Positions 8,185 to 16,350 of a stretch of DNA of 64,000 nt are shown here, piece after piece. The translations under genes were made by a program, and so were the position numbers. The stretch spans positions 16,279 to 80,278 of the forward strand of contig JAEUHS010000020.1 of NCBI GenBank assembly GCA_016794035.1, given 5' to 3'. The stretch is from Planctomycetota bacterium (lineage in GTDB: Bacteria; Planctomycetota; UBA1135; UBA2386). The stretch's first letter is position 1. Every line of letters starts with the position of its first letter. A model generated the notes under the pieces. The model was given only the letters and a program-made list of their open reading frames with translations, was not told where the DNA came from and did not search any database.

Positions 8185-9336
8185 TCAGCGTCTCGGTTCG
8201 GCGCCGGCGGCGTCCGCCGGCGGCGCCACGAACGGATCGCCCTGCAGCGGGTCGAGGCGCAGGCTGCGACCGCCACCGACCTGGAACCTGGCCCCGCACC
8301 ACGACAGGCTCGCACCCTCGGCGCCTTCGAAGCGCACCGCGGCGCCGTCGCGGATCATCTGGCCACCGTCGTCGCGCAGCGGCGCGGCGATCGTGGTCGC
8401 CGGTGGTCGCAGGAACAACGTCACGCGCTCGCCGGGCTGCAGGTGGCAGACGCCGAACGCGTGCTGCCAGCGCACGCTGCGCGCGCCGGCGTTGAACAGC
8501 GTCGCGCGGCCGCCGTAGCGGCTCGGTTCGTCGGCGCGCTGCAGCAGCACCAGCACCGGGCCTTCGCTCGCCCCGGGTTCGGCCGCGGCGCCGAACTGCA
8601 GCTGCGAGCCATCGGGCAGGCGCAGCACGTGGTCGCGGCCGCTGGCCTGCACGCGCAGGCGCGTGAAGCGCCGCACGTCGAGTTCGACTGCGGTCGCCGT
8701 CAACGCCCCGAGCTGCACGTCGGTCGGTCCCTGGGCGACGAACCGCGTGCTCGCGTGCAGCAGCAGCTCGAACTCGCCGGCCTGGCGCACCTGCACCTCG
8801 CCGCCGGCCTGCAACGTGCGCAGCTTGTCGTGGAAGTAGAGCGGCACGAACGCGTCGCCGACCGCCGCGCGCCACCAGACCCGATCGGAGTGACGCACGA
8901 GCAGCGCGAGGTCGACGGCGTACGGCAGCGGCTCGCGGCTGCGCAACCGCGCCCAGGCCGGCCAGCCCGCCGGCTCCGGCGCCGCCAGCGGCAGCAGCGG
9001 AAACGGCAGCGGCAGCTGCCCGCCGGCCTGCGCGCCCGGCTGCCCGCCGGGCACCGGGTAGTTGCCGTAGCCGGACAGGCGCGACGGGAACACCGGGAAG
9101 CCCTCGAACCGCGGCCGCGGCACGCTGGTCCAGGTCGGGTCGAACGGATCGCGCTGCTCCGGCCGCCAGCTGCCCGGCAGATCCGACGGCGTCTCGCCGG
9201 ACGGCGGCGGCGTCGGTTTCGACGCATCTTCGGGCCGTGGCACCTGGGGTACCTGCGGCACCTGCGCCGCCGCCGCACTCGGCAGCAGCGCGCCGAACAG
9301 GGCGACGACTGCGGCGACGACCCAGGGCGCGTTCAC
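8185..9336 (-). CDS. Secreted protein of unknown function
   Basis: I do not recognise the family. The 383-residue product begins with a clear signal peptide (hydrophobic residues about 5-22 ending in AAAAQ), followed by a short VPQ repeat and a proline/threonine-rich low-complexity stretch to about residue 110. The remainder is rich in short hydrophobic strands and looks like a folded exported domain. The ATG overlaps the stop of the phosphofructokinase gene by four bases (ATGA), and ten bases separate it from the dehydratase gene, so it is in the operon. A cell-envelope role is plausible but not shown. Confidence 0.8.
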   Translation of the reverse strand: MNAPWVVAAVVALFGALLPSAAAAQVPQVPQVPRPEDASKPTPPPSGETPSDLPGSWRPEQRDPFDPTWTSVPRPRFEGFPVFPSRLSGYGNYPVPGGQPGAQAGGQLPLPFPLLPLAAPEPAGWPAWARLRSREPLPYAVDLALLVRHSDRVWWRAAVGDAFVPLYFHDKLRTLQAGGEVQVRQAGEFELLLHASTRFVAQGPTDVQLGALTATAVELDVRRFTRLRVQASGRDHVLRLPDGSQLQFGAAAEPGASEGPVLVLLQRADEPSRYGGRATLFNAGARSVRWQHAFGVCHLQPGERVTLFLRPPATTIAAPLRDDGGQMIRDGAAVRFEGAEGASLSWCGARFQVGGGRSLRLDPLQGDPFVAPPADAAGAEPRR

Positions 9337-10385
9337 GGGCCCCCGATCGGCAGGAAGAACGACTCGTAGCGGTCGAGGAACTTGTCCGAGATCAGCTTGC
9401 GCGCCGCGACCGCCGTCTGCAGCGGCACCTCGACGATCTCACCGGCGCGCATCGCCGCCATGTAGCCGAACCGACCCTCCAGCACCAGCCGCGCCGCGCG
9501 CGCACCGAGCCGCAGCGCGAAGATGCGGTCGAACGCCGTCGGTCGGCCGGCGCGCTGCAGGTGGCCCAGGACCAGATGGCGTGCGTCCCACTGGATCCGT
9601 TCGCGGATGCGCCGCGCCACCAGCTCGGCCATGCCGCCGGTGCGGTACTCGCCGAACTCGTCGCGCTCGCTCGACGACAGGCAGACGCCGTCTTCCCACA
9701 CCCGCGCGCCTTCGGCGACCGCGACGATCGCCGACTTGGCGCCGCTCTGCCGCAGGTGCTCGAGCCGGCCGCAGAGTTCCTCGAGGTGCGCCGGCCGTTC
9801 GGGCACCAGGATGCCCTCGGCACCTGCCGCGACGCCGGCATAGGCCGTGATCCAGCCCGCGTGCCGGCCCATGCACTCGACGACCATGACGCGCGCGTGC
9901 GATTCCGCGGTGCTGCGCAGGTCGTCCATCGCGCGCGTCGCGACCTCGACCGCCGAGAAGAACCCGAACGTGAAGTCGGTGGCCTCGAGGTCGTTGTCGA
10001 TCGTCTTGGGCACGCCGACGATCGGCAGCGCGTGGTCGCGGAACAGCCGGTCGGCGGCGCCGAGCGTGCCTTCGCCGCCGATCGCCACCAGCGCGTCGAG
10101 CCGGTGCCGGCGCACCGTCGCCAGCACCTTCGGCACGTCGGTCGCCGGGTGCCGGTACGGGTTGTCGCCGCTGCTGCCGATCAGCGTGCCGCCGTAGACC
10201 AGCAGGTGCTGGAAGTTCTCGTGCTGCAGCGAGCGGGTGCGATCCTGCATCAGGCCGCGCCAGCCGTCCTCGAAGCCGATCAGTTCGGCGCCGGCGGCGA
10301 CCAGGCGCCGGCCGAGGCCGCAGATCGCCGCGTTCAGGCCCGGCGCGTCGCCGCCGCCGGTCAGCACCCCGACGCGCAGGCTCAC
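9333..10385 (-). CDS. pfkA: 6-phosphofructokinase
   Basis: The 350-residue protein has the PFK family motifs GGGDAPGLNAAI (residues 10-21), GGEGT (103-107), PKTIDND (126-132) and MGRHAGW. It phosphorylates fructose 6-phosphate in glycolysis. The glycine in GGEGT with a lysine in PKTIDND matches the intermediate type found in ATP-using PFKs of actinobacteria; strict pyrophosphate-dependent enzymes usually have an aspartate at the GGEGT glycine. ATP use is therefore favoured but not certain. The GTG start at 10385 overlaps the previous stop (GTGA) and yields a normal bacterial PFK length; any earlier start would lie inside the upstream gene. Confidence 0.92.
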   Translation of the reverse strand: MSLRVGVLTGGGDAPGLNAAICGLGRRLVAAGAELIGFEDGWRGLMQDRTRSLQHENFQHLLVYGGTLIGSSGDNPYRHPATDVPKVLATVRRHRLDALVAIGGEGTLGAADRLFRDHALPIVGVPKTIDNDLEATDFTFGFFSAVEVATRAMDDLRSTAESHARVMVVECMGRHAGWITAYAGVAAGAEGILVPERPAHLEELCGRLEHLRQSGAKSAIVAVAEGARVWEDGVCLSSSERDEFGEYRTGGMAELVARRIRERIQWDARHLVLGHLQRAGRPTAFDRIFALRLGARAARLVLEGRFGYMAAMRAGEIVEVPLQTAVAARKLISDKFLDRYESFFLPIGGP

Positions 10386-11065
10386 CGCGAGCCCCCGAGC
10401 GTCGACTCGTCGTCGATCGGATAGCGCGGCCCCGTGAACGGTTGCTCGTCGCCCGGTGGCGGCGGCAGGTCGACGCTCTTCTTGCCGAGCTTGCCGGCGA
10501 AACCCTGGAACTCGAGGTCGAACTCCACGCGCGTCCCATCGGCGGGCCGCACCATCGCACCGAAGCGTTCGACCATCGCCTGCCGCAGCCGCTGGCTCGC
10601 TGGCAGGTTGCTGGCCCCTTCGGCGCACTGGAACCACGCCGTCACGTGCACCCGCTTCTGGGTGCGGGTGTCGACCTCGACGCGCAGCCGCGTGATCTCG
10701 GGCAACGCCTCACCGGCCTGCCGCAGGCCGCCCTCGAGCGCCTCGCGGGCGATGCGCACCGGACCCGACGGCGTGTCGCTGACCACCCAGTCCGCCGGCT
10801 GCGGCCGTTCGCGGCGGCGCACCAGCCAGGCGAAGTTGCAGACCAGCAGCACGCCACCGCCCAGGAACACCAGCCAGGCCTGCCAGGTGGTCAGCGGCGC
10901 CACCAGCACGCGGCCGCCGAACGCGTTGCCGACCGGGCCGGTGTCGAAGCCGACGAAGCCGGGCCGCAGGAAACCGACGACGGCCAGCGCCGCCGCGGCG
11001 TTGGCGGCGACGAGGTTGGCCACCAACAGCAGCCGACCCGCGACGCGCTGCCGGGTGGCGGCCAT
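10382..11065 (-). CDS. AmaP-like alkaline-shock-type membrane protein
   Basis: The 227-residue protein has two hydrophobic segments (roughly residues 10-32 and 60-82), a short basic stretch (RRRERP) and a soluble domain of about 120 residues with alternating beta-like segments (RLRVEVDTRTQKRVHVTAW). This arrangement resembles AmaP, the membrane anchor related to Asp23/alkaline shock proteins; the assignment rests on layout and is moderate. The start ATG shares one base with the stop of accC (TGATG). Its place between accC and pfkA suggests co-expression with envelope lipid synthesis. The C-terminus is proline-rich. Confidence 0.75.
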   Translation of the reverse strand: MAATRQRVAGRLLLVANLVAANAAAALAVVGFLRPGFVGFDTGPVGNAFGGRVLVAPLTTWQAWLVFLGGGVLLVCNFAWLVRRRERPQPADWVVSDTPSGPVRIAREALEGGLRQAGEALPEITRLRVEVDTRTQKRVHVTAWFQCAEGASNLPASQRLRQAMVERFGAMVRPADGTRVEFDLEFQGFAGKLGKKSVDLPPPPGDEQPFTGPRYPIDDESTLGGSR

Positions 11066-12411
11066 CAGCGGGGCGAGAAGTAGCGATCGACGAAGCCGGT
11101 GTCGACCTCGCCGGCGCAGAAGTCCGAGTGGTCGAGGATGCGCAGGAACAGGCTGGCGGTCGTCGTGATGCCGTCGATGGTCAGCTCCTGCAGCGCGCGG
11201 CGCGCGACCGCGATCGTCTGCTTGCGGTTCTGCCGGTGGATGATCAGCTTGCCCACCATCGAATCGTAGTGCGGCGGCACCGTGTAGCCCTGGTAGATGT
11301 GGCTGTCCCAGCGCACGCCGGGACCCGCGGGCGCGACGAAGGTGCGGACCGTGCCCGGGCTCGGCTTGAAGTTGTGATCCGGGTCCTCGGCATTGATGCG
11401 GAACTCCATCGCATGGCCGCGCATGCGGATGTCTTCCTGGCGGAACGACAGCCGCTCGCCGGCGGCGACCAGGATCATCTCGCGGATCAGGTCGGTGTCG
11501 GTGACCGACTCGGTCACCGGATGCTCGACCTGGATGCGCGAGTTGATCTCGATGAAGTAGAAGTGCTTGTCCTTGTCGAGCAGGAACTCGACCGTGCCGG
11601 CGGAGGTGTAGTTCGCGGCCTTGGCCAGCCGCACCGCGGCCTCGCCCATCGCCTCGCGGGTCTTGTCGTCGAGCACCGGGCACGGGCTCTCCTCGACCAG
11701 CTTCTGGTGCCGGCGCTGCAGCGAGCAGTCACGTTCGCCGAGGTGCACGATGTTGCCGTGCTGGTCGGCCATGATCTGGATCTCGACGTGGCGCGGCTTC
11801 TCGATGTACTTCTCGAGGTAGACGGTCGAGTCCTTGAACGCCTTCTCGGCCTCGCTGCGCGCCGCGTGGTAGCCGGTGACCAGGCTCGGCTCGTTGTGCG
11901 CGACGCGCATGCCGCGGCCACCGCCGCCGGCCGCCGCCTTGATCAGCACCGGGAAGCCGATCTTGCGCGCGATCACGAGCGCGTCCTGCTCGTTGTCGAT
12001 CGGCCCGTCGCTGCCCGGCACGCACGGCACGTTGGCCGCCTTCGCCAGCTGCTTGGCCGCGACCTTGTCGCCGCACTGGGCGATGGCCTGGGGCGAAGGG
12101 CCGATGAACTTGATGTTGCAGCTCTGACAGACCTCGGCGAAGTGCTCGTTCTCGGACAGGAAGCCGTAGCCGGGGTGGATCGCCTCGACATCGGCGATCT
12201 CGGCGGCGGCGATCAGCGCCGGGATGTTCAGGTAGCTGTCGGCACTGGCGGCCGGCCCGATGCAGATCGTCTCGTCGGCGTAGCGCAGGTGCAGCGAGTC
12301 CTTGTCCGCCTCGCTGTAGACGGCGACGGACTCGATGCCGAGATCCTTGCAGGCGCGCAGGATGCGGAGCGCGATCTCGCCGCGGTTGGCGATCAGGATG
12401 CGATGGAACAT
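11065..12411 (-). CDS. accC: Acetyl-CoA carboxylase, biotin carboxylase subunit
   Basis: The 448-residue length is standard for AccC. The N-terminus [17 protein letters not shown], the ATP-grasp glycine-rich loop GGGGRGMRV and the catalytic IQVEHPVTE segment are all present. The enzyme carboxylates biotin on AccB using ATP and bicarbonate, the first half of malonyl-CoA formation for fatty-acid synthesis. The gene starts six bases after accB ends and overlaps the next gene by one base, so it is second in the operon. The carboxyltransferase genes accA and accD are not in the window. Confidence 0.96.
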   Translation of the reverse strand: MFHRILIANRGEIALRILRACKDLGIESVAVYSEADKDSLHLRYADETICIGPAASADSYLNIPALIAAAEIADVEAIHPGYGFLSENEHFAEVCQSCNIKFIGPSPQAIAQCGDKVAAKQLAKAANVPCVPGSDGPIDNEQDALVIARKIGFPVLIKAAAGGGGRGMRVAHNEPSLVTGYHAARSEAEKAFKDSTVYLEKYIEKPRHVEIQIMADQHGNIVHLGERDCSLQRRHQKLVEESPCPVLDDKTREAMGEAAVRLAKAANYTSAGTVEFLLDKDKHFYFIEINSRIQVEHPVTESVTDTDLIREMILVAAGERLSFRQEDIRMRGHAMEFRINAEDPDHNFKPSPGTVRTFVAPAGPGVRWDSHIYQGYTVPPHYDSMVGKLIIHRQNRKQTIAVARRALQELTIDGITTTASLFLRILDHSDFCAGEVDTGFVDRYFSPR

Positions 12412-12417
12412 GGGGCG

Positions 12418-12966
12418 CTACCGGATCAGGAACAACGGCTGGCCGAACTCGACCGGCTCGCCGTTCTTGACCAGGATGTCGAGGATCTCGAACTCCCGCT
12501 CGGCCTTGATCTCGTTCATCACCTTCATCGCCTCGATGATGCACAGCGTCTTGTCGGCGGTGACCTTGTCGCCCACCTTGGTGAACGGCTCCGCCTCGGG
12601 CGACCCGGCGCGGTAGAAGGTGCCGAGCATCGGCGACTTGAACACCTCGCCCTGCGGCTCCGGCGGGGCGCCCGCGGGCACCGCACCGTGACCGGTCGCC
12701 GGTGCCGCGTGCGACATCGGCAGCGACGGCATCGCCATCGTCGGCGGCGCGGCGAAGGTCATCGTCTGCGGCTCGTTGCGGCGCACCCGCCAGCGGGCAC
12801 CGGCCTCCTCGAGTTCGACCTCGACCACGTCGCGCGACACCATCAGCTCGATCAGCCGCTCGAGCTGCTGGAGCCGGTCGCCACCGCCCCCGCCGCTCGC
12901 GCGGCTGGCAGCGGGCCTCGGCACCGGCGGGGACTTCTTCTGCTTGTTGGGGCGCTTTCCTGCCAT
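12418..12966 (-). CDS. accB: Acetyl-CoA carboxylase, biotin carboxyl carrier protein
   Basis: The 182-residue protein ends in a biotinyl domain with the EAMKVMNEI motif (biotinylated lysine K148). The N-terminal 25 residues are lysine-, proline- and glycine-rich, and a mobile alanine/proline linker spans about residues 70-105. It carries the biotin that AccC carboxylates. The ATG at 12966 is preceded by an AGGAG ribosome-binding site about ten bases upstream, which supports this start. It is the first gene of the long leftward operon that continues through the phosphofructokinase and sugar genes. Confidence 0.95.
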   Translation of the reverse strand: MAGKRPNKQKKSPPVPRPAASRASGGGGGDRLQQLERLIELMVSRDVVEVELEEAGARWRVRRNEPQTMTFAAPPTMAMPSLPMSHAAPATGHGAVPAGAPPEPQGEVFKSPMLGTFYRAGSPEAEPFTKVGDKVTADKTLCIIEAMKVMNEIKAEREFEILDILVKNGEPVEFGQPLFLIR

Positions 12967-13007
12967 CGCATCGATCTCCTGGAGCGGAATCGCTGCCAAG
13001 GCCGGGG

Positions 13008-13037
13008 AAGCTAAGGGGTTCAGGCGGCCGGAGTCCA
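13008..13037 (-). promoter_or_regulatory. Putative promoter of the accB operon
   Basis: On the minus strand a TGGACT box (13037-13032; four of six matches to TTGACA) is separated by 18 bases from a TAGCTT -10 box (13013-13008). Transcription would begin near 13001 and leave a leader of about 35 bases that contains the AGGAG ribosome-binding site of accB. This is pattern matching only. Confidence 0.4.
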
Positions 13038-13179
13038 GTCTCCGTCGGCGATGCCCGGGCGGGCGCAGCAACGCGACGGGATTCGGTCGATTCCACCGGC
13101 CAACCGACCGCGATCCGGCTCCTGTGCTCTCGGCGCACGGTTCGCCCTGCCCCGACCAGCTCCAGGACCACCCTTGCCC

Positions 13180-14574
13180 ATGCCTCGCATCGTCTTCCTG
13201 CCACTGCTCTGCGCGATCGCCGCCGGCACGCTCCCGGCCCAGTGGACGCCGATGTCCCCCGCCTCGCAGCCGGCCGCCCGCGCGGGTCACGCGATGGCTG
13301 CCCACCCGTTCGTCGACGCGGCGCTGCTGTTCGGTGGCGCCGGCGGCTTCAACACCTACAACGACACCTGGCGCTACGACGGCACGACCTGGACGCAGCT
13401 CTTCCCGGCCACGTCGCCCAGCTACAAGTTCTACACGGGTCTCGCCTACGACCTCGTGCGCGGCGTGCACGTGCTCTACGGCGGCAACGCGACCTACACC
13501 AGCCAGGGCGTCGACGAGACCTGGGAGTTCGACGGCGCGACGTGGACCCAGCGGTTCCCGGCGACGAATCCGGGCCGGCTCGGCGGACACGCGATGGTCT
13601 ACGACCTCGGCCGCAACCGCGTCGTGCTCTACGGCGGCATCAAGACGGTCGGGCCGATCGTCGACAGCAACGAGACCTGGGAATACGACGGCGTCGACTG
13701 GGTCAACCGCGCGCCGGCGACGAACCCGGGCCGGCTCGAGCACCACTCGATGTGCTACCACTACGGCGTCGGCAAGACGATCCTGTTCGGGGGCGTGAAC
13801 GCCAACCCGAGCACGCCGCCCACCAACGTCTACAACGACAAGACCTGGGCCTACGACGGGTTCACCAACACCTGGACCGAGCTGACGGTGACCGGAGCGC
13901 GGCCCAACAAGCGCGAACGGGCGACGCTGGCCTACGACGCGGTGCGGGACGTCTGCGTGCTGACCGGCGGCCTGCGCGGCGGCAGCGGCCAGGCCGAGAG
14001 CGGCACCTGGGAGCTGCAGGTCACCGGCACGACCGGCACCTGGACGCTGGTCGACAACCCGGCCACCGGCGGTCGCCTGAACAGCGCGATGGTGTTCCTG
14101 ATCGGGGAGCGCCACATGGTCAGGTTCGGCGGCAGCAACGCCGCCGGCGGCGTGCAGTACCAGGAGACCCTCGAATGGGGTGCCCAGAACATCGCCTACG
14201 GCAGCGGCTGTCCGGGCAGCAACGGCGTGCCGGTGCTGTCGGCCAACGACGCGCCGCGCCTGGGCCAGAGCTGGACCGTCACCGCCGCGAACCTGAACCC
14301 GGGCCTGAACCTCGCTGTGCTGGTGTTCGGCTTCACGCAGCTGCCCGGCATCGACCTGGGCCCCCTGCTCGACATGCCGGGCTGCCTGGCGTTCACGACC
14401 CCGGACGCGACCGTCGGCATCGCCGGCGCCGGCGGCGCCGCGAGCTGGCTATGGCCCTCGGTCGGCGGCGCGCTCGGCGACACGTTCTACTGCCAGGCGA
14501 TGAGCTACGACCCGGGCGTCAACGGGTTCGACTTCACGGTCTCGAACGCGATCCTGTCGCGGCTCGGTTGGTAG
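13180..14574 (+). CDS. Secreted kelch-like beta-propeller protein
   Basis: The 464-residue product has a signal peptide (residues 1-21, ending near LPAQW). It then carries five or so kelch-like blades, each with an LFGG or LYGG glycine pair and a WxYDG or WEYDG motif. Two blades share an almost identical PATNPGRL segment, marking an internal duplication. The last 110 residues begin with YGSGCPGSNGVPVLS and form a separate C-terminal beta-rich module of the kind seen in large families of exported planctomycete proteins. The start at 13180 is chosen because the signal peptide follows directly. Function is unknown; display or adhesion outside the cell is likely. Confidence 0.85.
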   Translation: MPRIVFLPLLCAIAAGTLPAQWTPMSPASQPAARAGHAMAAHPFVDAALLFGGAGGFNTYNDTWRYDGTTWTQLFPATSPSYKFYTGLAYDLVRGVHVLYGGNATYTSQGVDETWEFDGATWTQRFPATNPGRLGGHAMVYDLGRNRVVLYGGIKTVGPIVDSNETWEYDGVDWVNRAPATNPGRLEHHSMCYHYGVGKTILFGGVNANPSTPPTNVYNDKTWAYDGFTNTWTELTVTGARPNKRERATLAYDAVRDVCVLTGGLRGGSGQAESGTWELQVTGTTGTWTLVDNPATGGRLNSAMVFLIGERHMVRFGGSNAAGGVQYQETLEWGAQNIAYGSGCPGSNGVPVLSANDAPRLGQSWTVTAANLNPGLNLAVLVFGFTQLPGIDLGPLLDMPGCLAFTTPDATVGIAGAGGAASWLWPSVGGALGDTFYCQAMSYDPGVNGFDFTVSNAILSRLGW

Positions 14575-14599
14575 CGGCACGGGCCGCCGCCGACCGCGG

Positions 14600-15595
14600 C
14601 TACAGCAGCTCGGCGATCTGCACCGCGTTCAGCGCCGCGCCCTTGCGCAGCTGGTCACCGGCGAGCCAGAACGTGAGCCCCGGCACGAACACGCGGCCGA
14701 GCCGGATGCGGCCGACGGCGACCGGATCGCGGCCGGCCATCGCCAGCGGCATCGGGTAGCGCTGCTGCGCCGGGTCGTCGACCAGTTCGAGGCCCGGCGC
14801 CGCGGCCAACAGCTCGCGCGCGGCCGCGACCGCCAGCGGGCGTTCGAGCTGCACCGTGACCGACTCGCTGTGGCAGCGCTCGACCGGCACCCGCACGCAG
14901 GTGGCATCGACCGGCAGCTCGGGCATGCCGAGGATCTTGCGGGTCTCGAACTGCAGCTTGTCCTCTTCCTTCGTGAAACCGTCGGGCTGGAACACGTCGA
15001 CCTGCGGGAACAGGTTGAACGCCAGCGTCTGCGGCAGCACGCGCGGCGGCCGCGTCTCGCCGCGCAGCGCGGCCGCGGTGCCCTCGCGCAGTTCGAGCAT
15101 CGCCTGCTGGCCGGCGCCCGACGCGGCCTGGTAGGTCGAGACCACCACGGCGCGCAGGCCGGCGGCGCGCTGCAGCGGCGCCAGCGCCAGCACCAGCAGG
15201 ATCGTCGAGCAGTTGGGGTTGGCGATCACGCCGCGGTGCCCGTGCACGGCGGCCGGATTGACCTCGGGCACGACCAGCGGCACGGCCGGGTCCATGCGGA
15301 ACGCCGAGCTGTTGTCGACGACGACCGCGCCGCTGGCGACCGCGCGCGGCGCGTGTTCGCGCGACACGGCGCCACCCGCCGAGAACAGCGCCAGATCGAT
15401 GCCGCGGAACGACTCCGGACCCAGCGCCTCGATCGGCAACGACTCGCCGCGGAATGCGACCCGCGTGCCGGCGGAGCGCGGCGACGCCAGCAGCCGCAGG
15501 CTGCGCAACGGGAACTCGCGCGCGGCCAGCACCGCCAGGAAGTCCTGGCCGACGGCGCCGGAGGCGCCGACGATCGCGACCGAGCGCGGCGTCAT
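14600..15595 (-). CDS. asd: Aspartate-semialdehyde dehydrogenase
   Basis: The 331-residue enzyme reduces aspartyl phosphate to aspartate semialdehyde with NADPH, the branch point to lysine/diaminopimelate, threonine and methionine. Visible motifs are the GASGAVG nucleotide-binding loop (residues 10-16), the active-site cysteine in NPNCST (C129) and the ERCHSESV histidine segment. The ATG at 15595 overlaps the stop of moaC by four bases (ATGA), so the two genes are coupled although their pathways differ. It converges with the kelch-type gene, leaving only 25 bases between the stops. Confidence 0.94.
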   Translation of the reverse strand: MTPRSVAIVGASGAVGQDFLAVLAAREFPLRSLRLLASPRSAGTRVAFRGESLPIEALGPESFRGIDLALFSAGGAVSREHAPRAVASGAVVVDNSSAFRMDPAVPLVVPEVNPAAVHGHRGVIANPNCSTILLVLALAPLQRAAGLRAVVVSTYQAASGAGQQAMLELREGTAAALRGETRPPRVLPQTLAFNLFPQVDVFQPDGFTKEEDKLQFETRKILGMPELPVDATCVRVPVERCHSESVTVQLERPLAVAAARELLAAAPGLELVDDPAQQRYPMPLAMAGRDPVAVGRIRLGRVFVPGLTFWLAGDQLRKGAALNAVQIAELL

Positions 15596-16119
15596 GCCGG
15601 CTCCCCGGCGGAGTCGCGGCGCCAGTCGCCGGACCGACCGCCCGACTTCTGCAGCAGCCGCACGTCGCGGATCGACGCGCCGCGGCAGCGGCTCTTGACC
15701 ATGTCGTAGAGCGTCAGCGCCGCGATGCTGGCGGCGACCAGCGCCTCCATCTCGACCCCGGTCGCGGCCAGCGTGCGCGCCTCGCTGGTGATGCGGATCG
15801 CCGCGTCGCCGCTCGGCTCGAACTCGACGCCGACGTGGGCCAGCGGCACCGTGTGGCACAACGGGATCAGCCGCGCGGTCTCCTTGGCCGCCTGGATGCC
15901 GGCGATGCGCGCCACGGCGAGCGCCTCCCCCTTGGGCAGCGCGCCGGCGAGCACCTGGTCGCGCACCTCGGCGGACAGCTGCACGGTCGCCTCCGCCGTG
16001 GCGTGGCGCAAGGTCGCGCCCTTGCCAGAGACGTCGACCATGCTGGCGCGCCCGCGGGCGTCGATGTGGGTGAGACCCGGCGGGTCGCGATCGGGATCGG
16101 AGGCGTGCGTTTCGGCCAC
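15592..16119 (-). CDS. moaC: Cyclic pyranopterin monophosphate synthase
   Basis: The product (175 residues from the GTG at 16119) converts the MoaA product to cyclic pyranopterin monophosphate in molybdenum-cofactor synthesis. Family signatures are clear: MVDVSGK near the start, GIQAAKETARLIPLCHT, and GVEMEALVAASIAALTLYDMVK with the catalytic aspartate and lysine. The frame is open further upstream to 16281, but that part is basic and low-complexity and would make the protein too long for the family (about 160). A TAGGCT box seven bases before the GTG also favours this start. Confidence 0.9.
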   Translation of the reverse strand: MAETHASDPDRDPPGLTHIDARGRASMVDVSGKGATLRHATAEATVQLSAEVRDQVLAGALPKGEALAVARIAGIQAAKETARLIPLCHTVPLAHVGVEFEPSGDAAIRITSEARTLAATGVEMEALVAASIAALTLYDMVKSRCRGASIRDVRLLQKSGGRSGDWRRDSAGEPA

Positions 16120-16126
16120 GGGGCAC

Positions 16127-16132
16127 AGCCTA
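16127..16132 (-). promoter_or_regulatory. -10-like box directly before moaC
   Basis: TAGGCT on the minus strand lies seven bases upstream of the GTG chosen for moaC. That spacing would place transcription start at or next to the start codon, giving a leaderless message. No convincing -35 box was seen. Confidence 0.35.
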
Positions 16133-16350
16133 CTGCGCCGTGCCGCCGCGGCACGGCCGCGAATTCCTGTTCGGCATCCGACCGGCGGCGACGTATAGGA
16201 TGCCGGTCGTGGCTGTTCCGATGGGACGGACACACTGGCGGTCTTCCCCGATCGGGCGGCCCGATGCAGGTTTGCTTGCATCCAGCCGGGTCGAAAGGCC
16301 GATCATCCTCGGCGAACCCGGCGACCCTGCGGGGTCTCCACGGCAACCTC

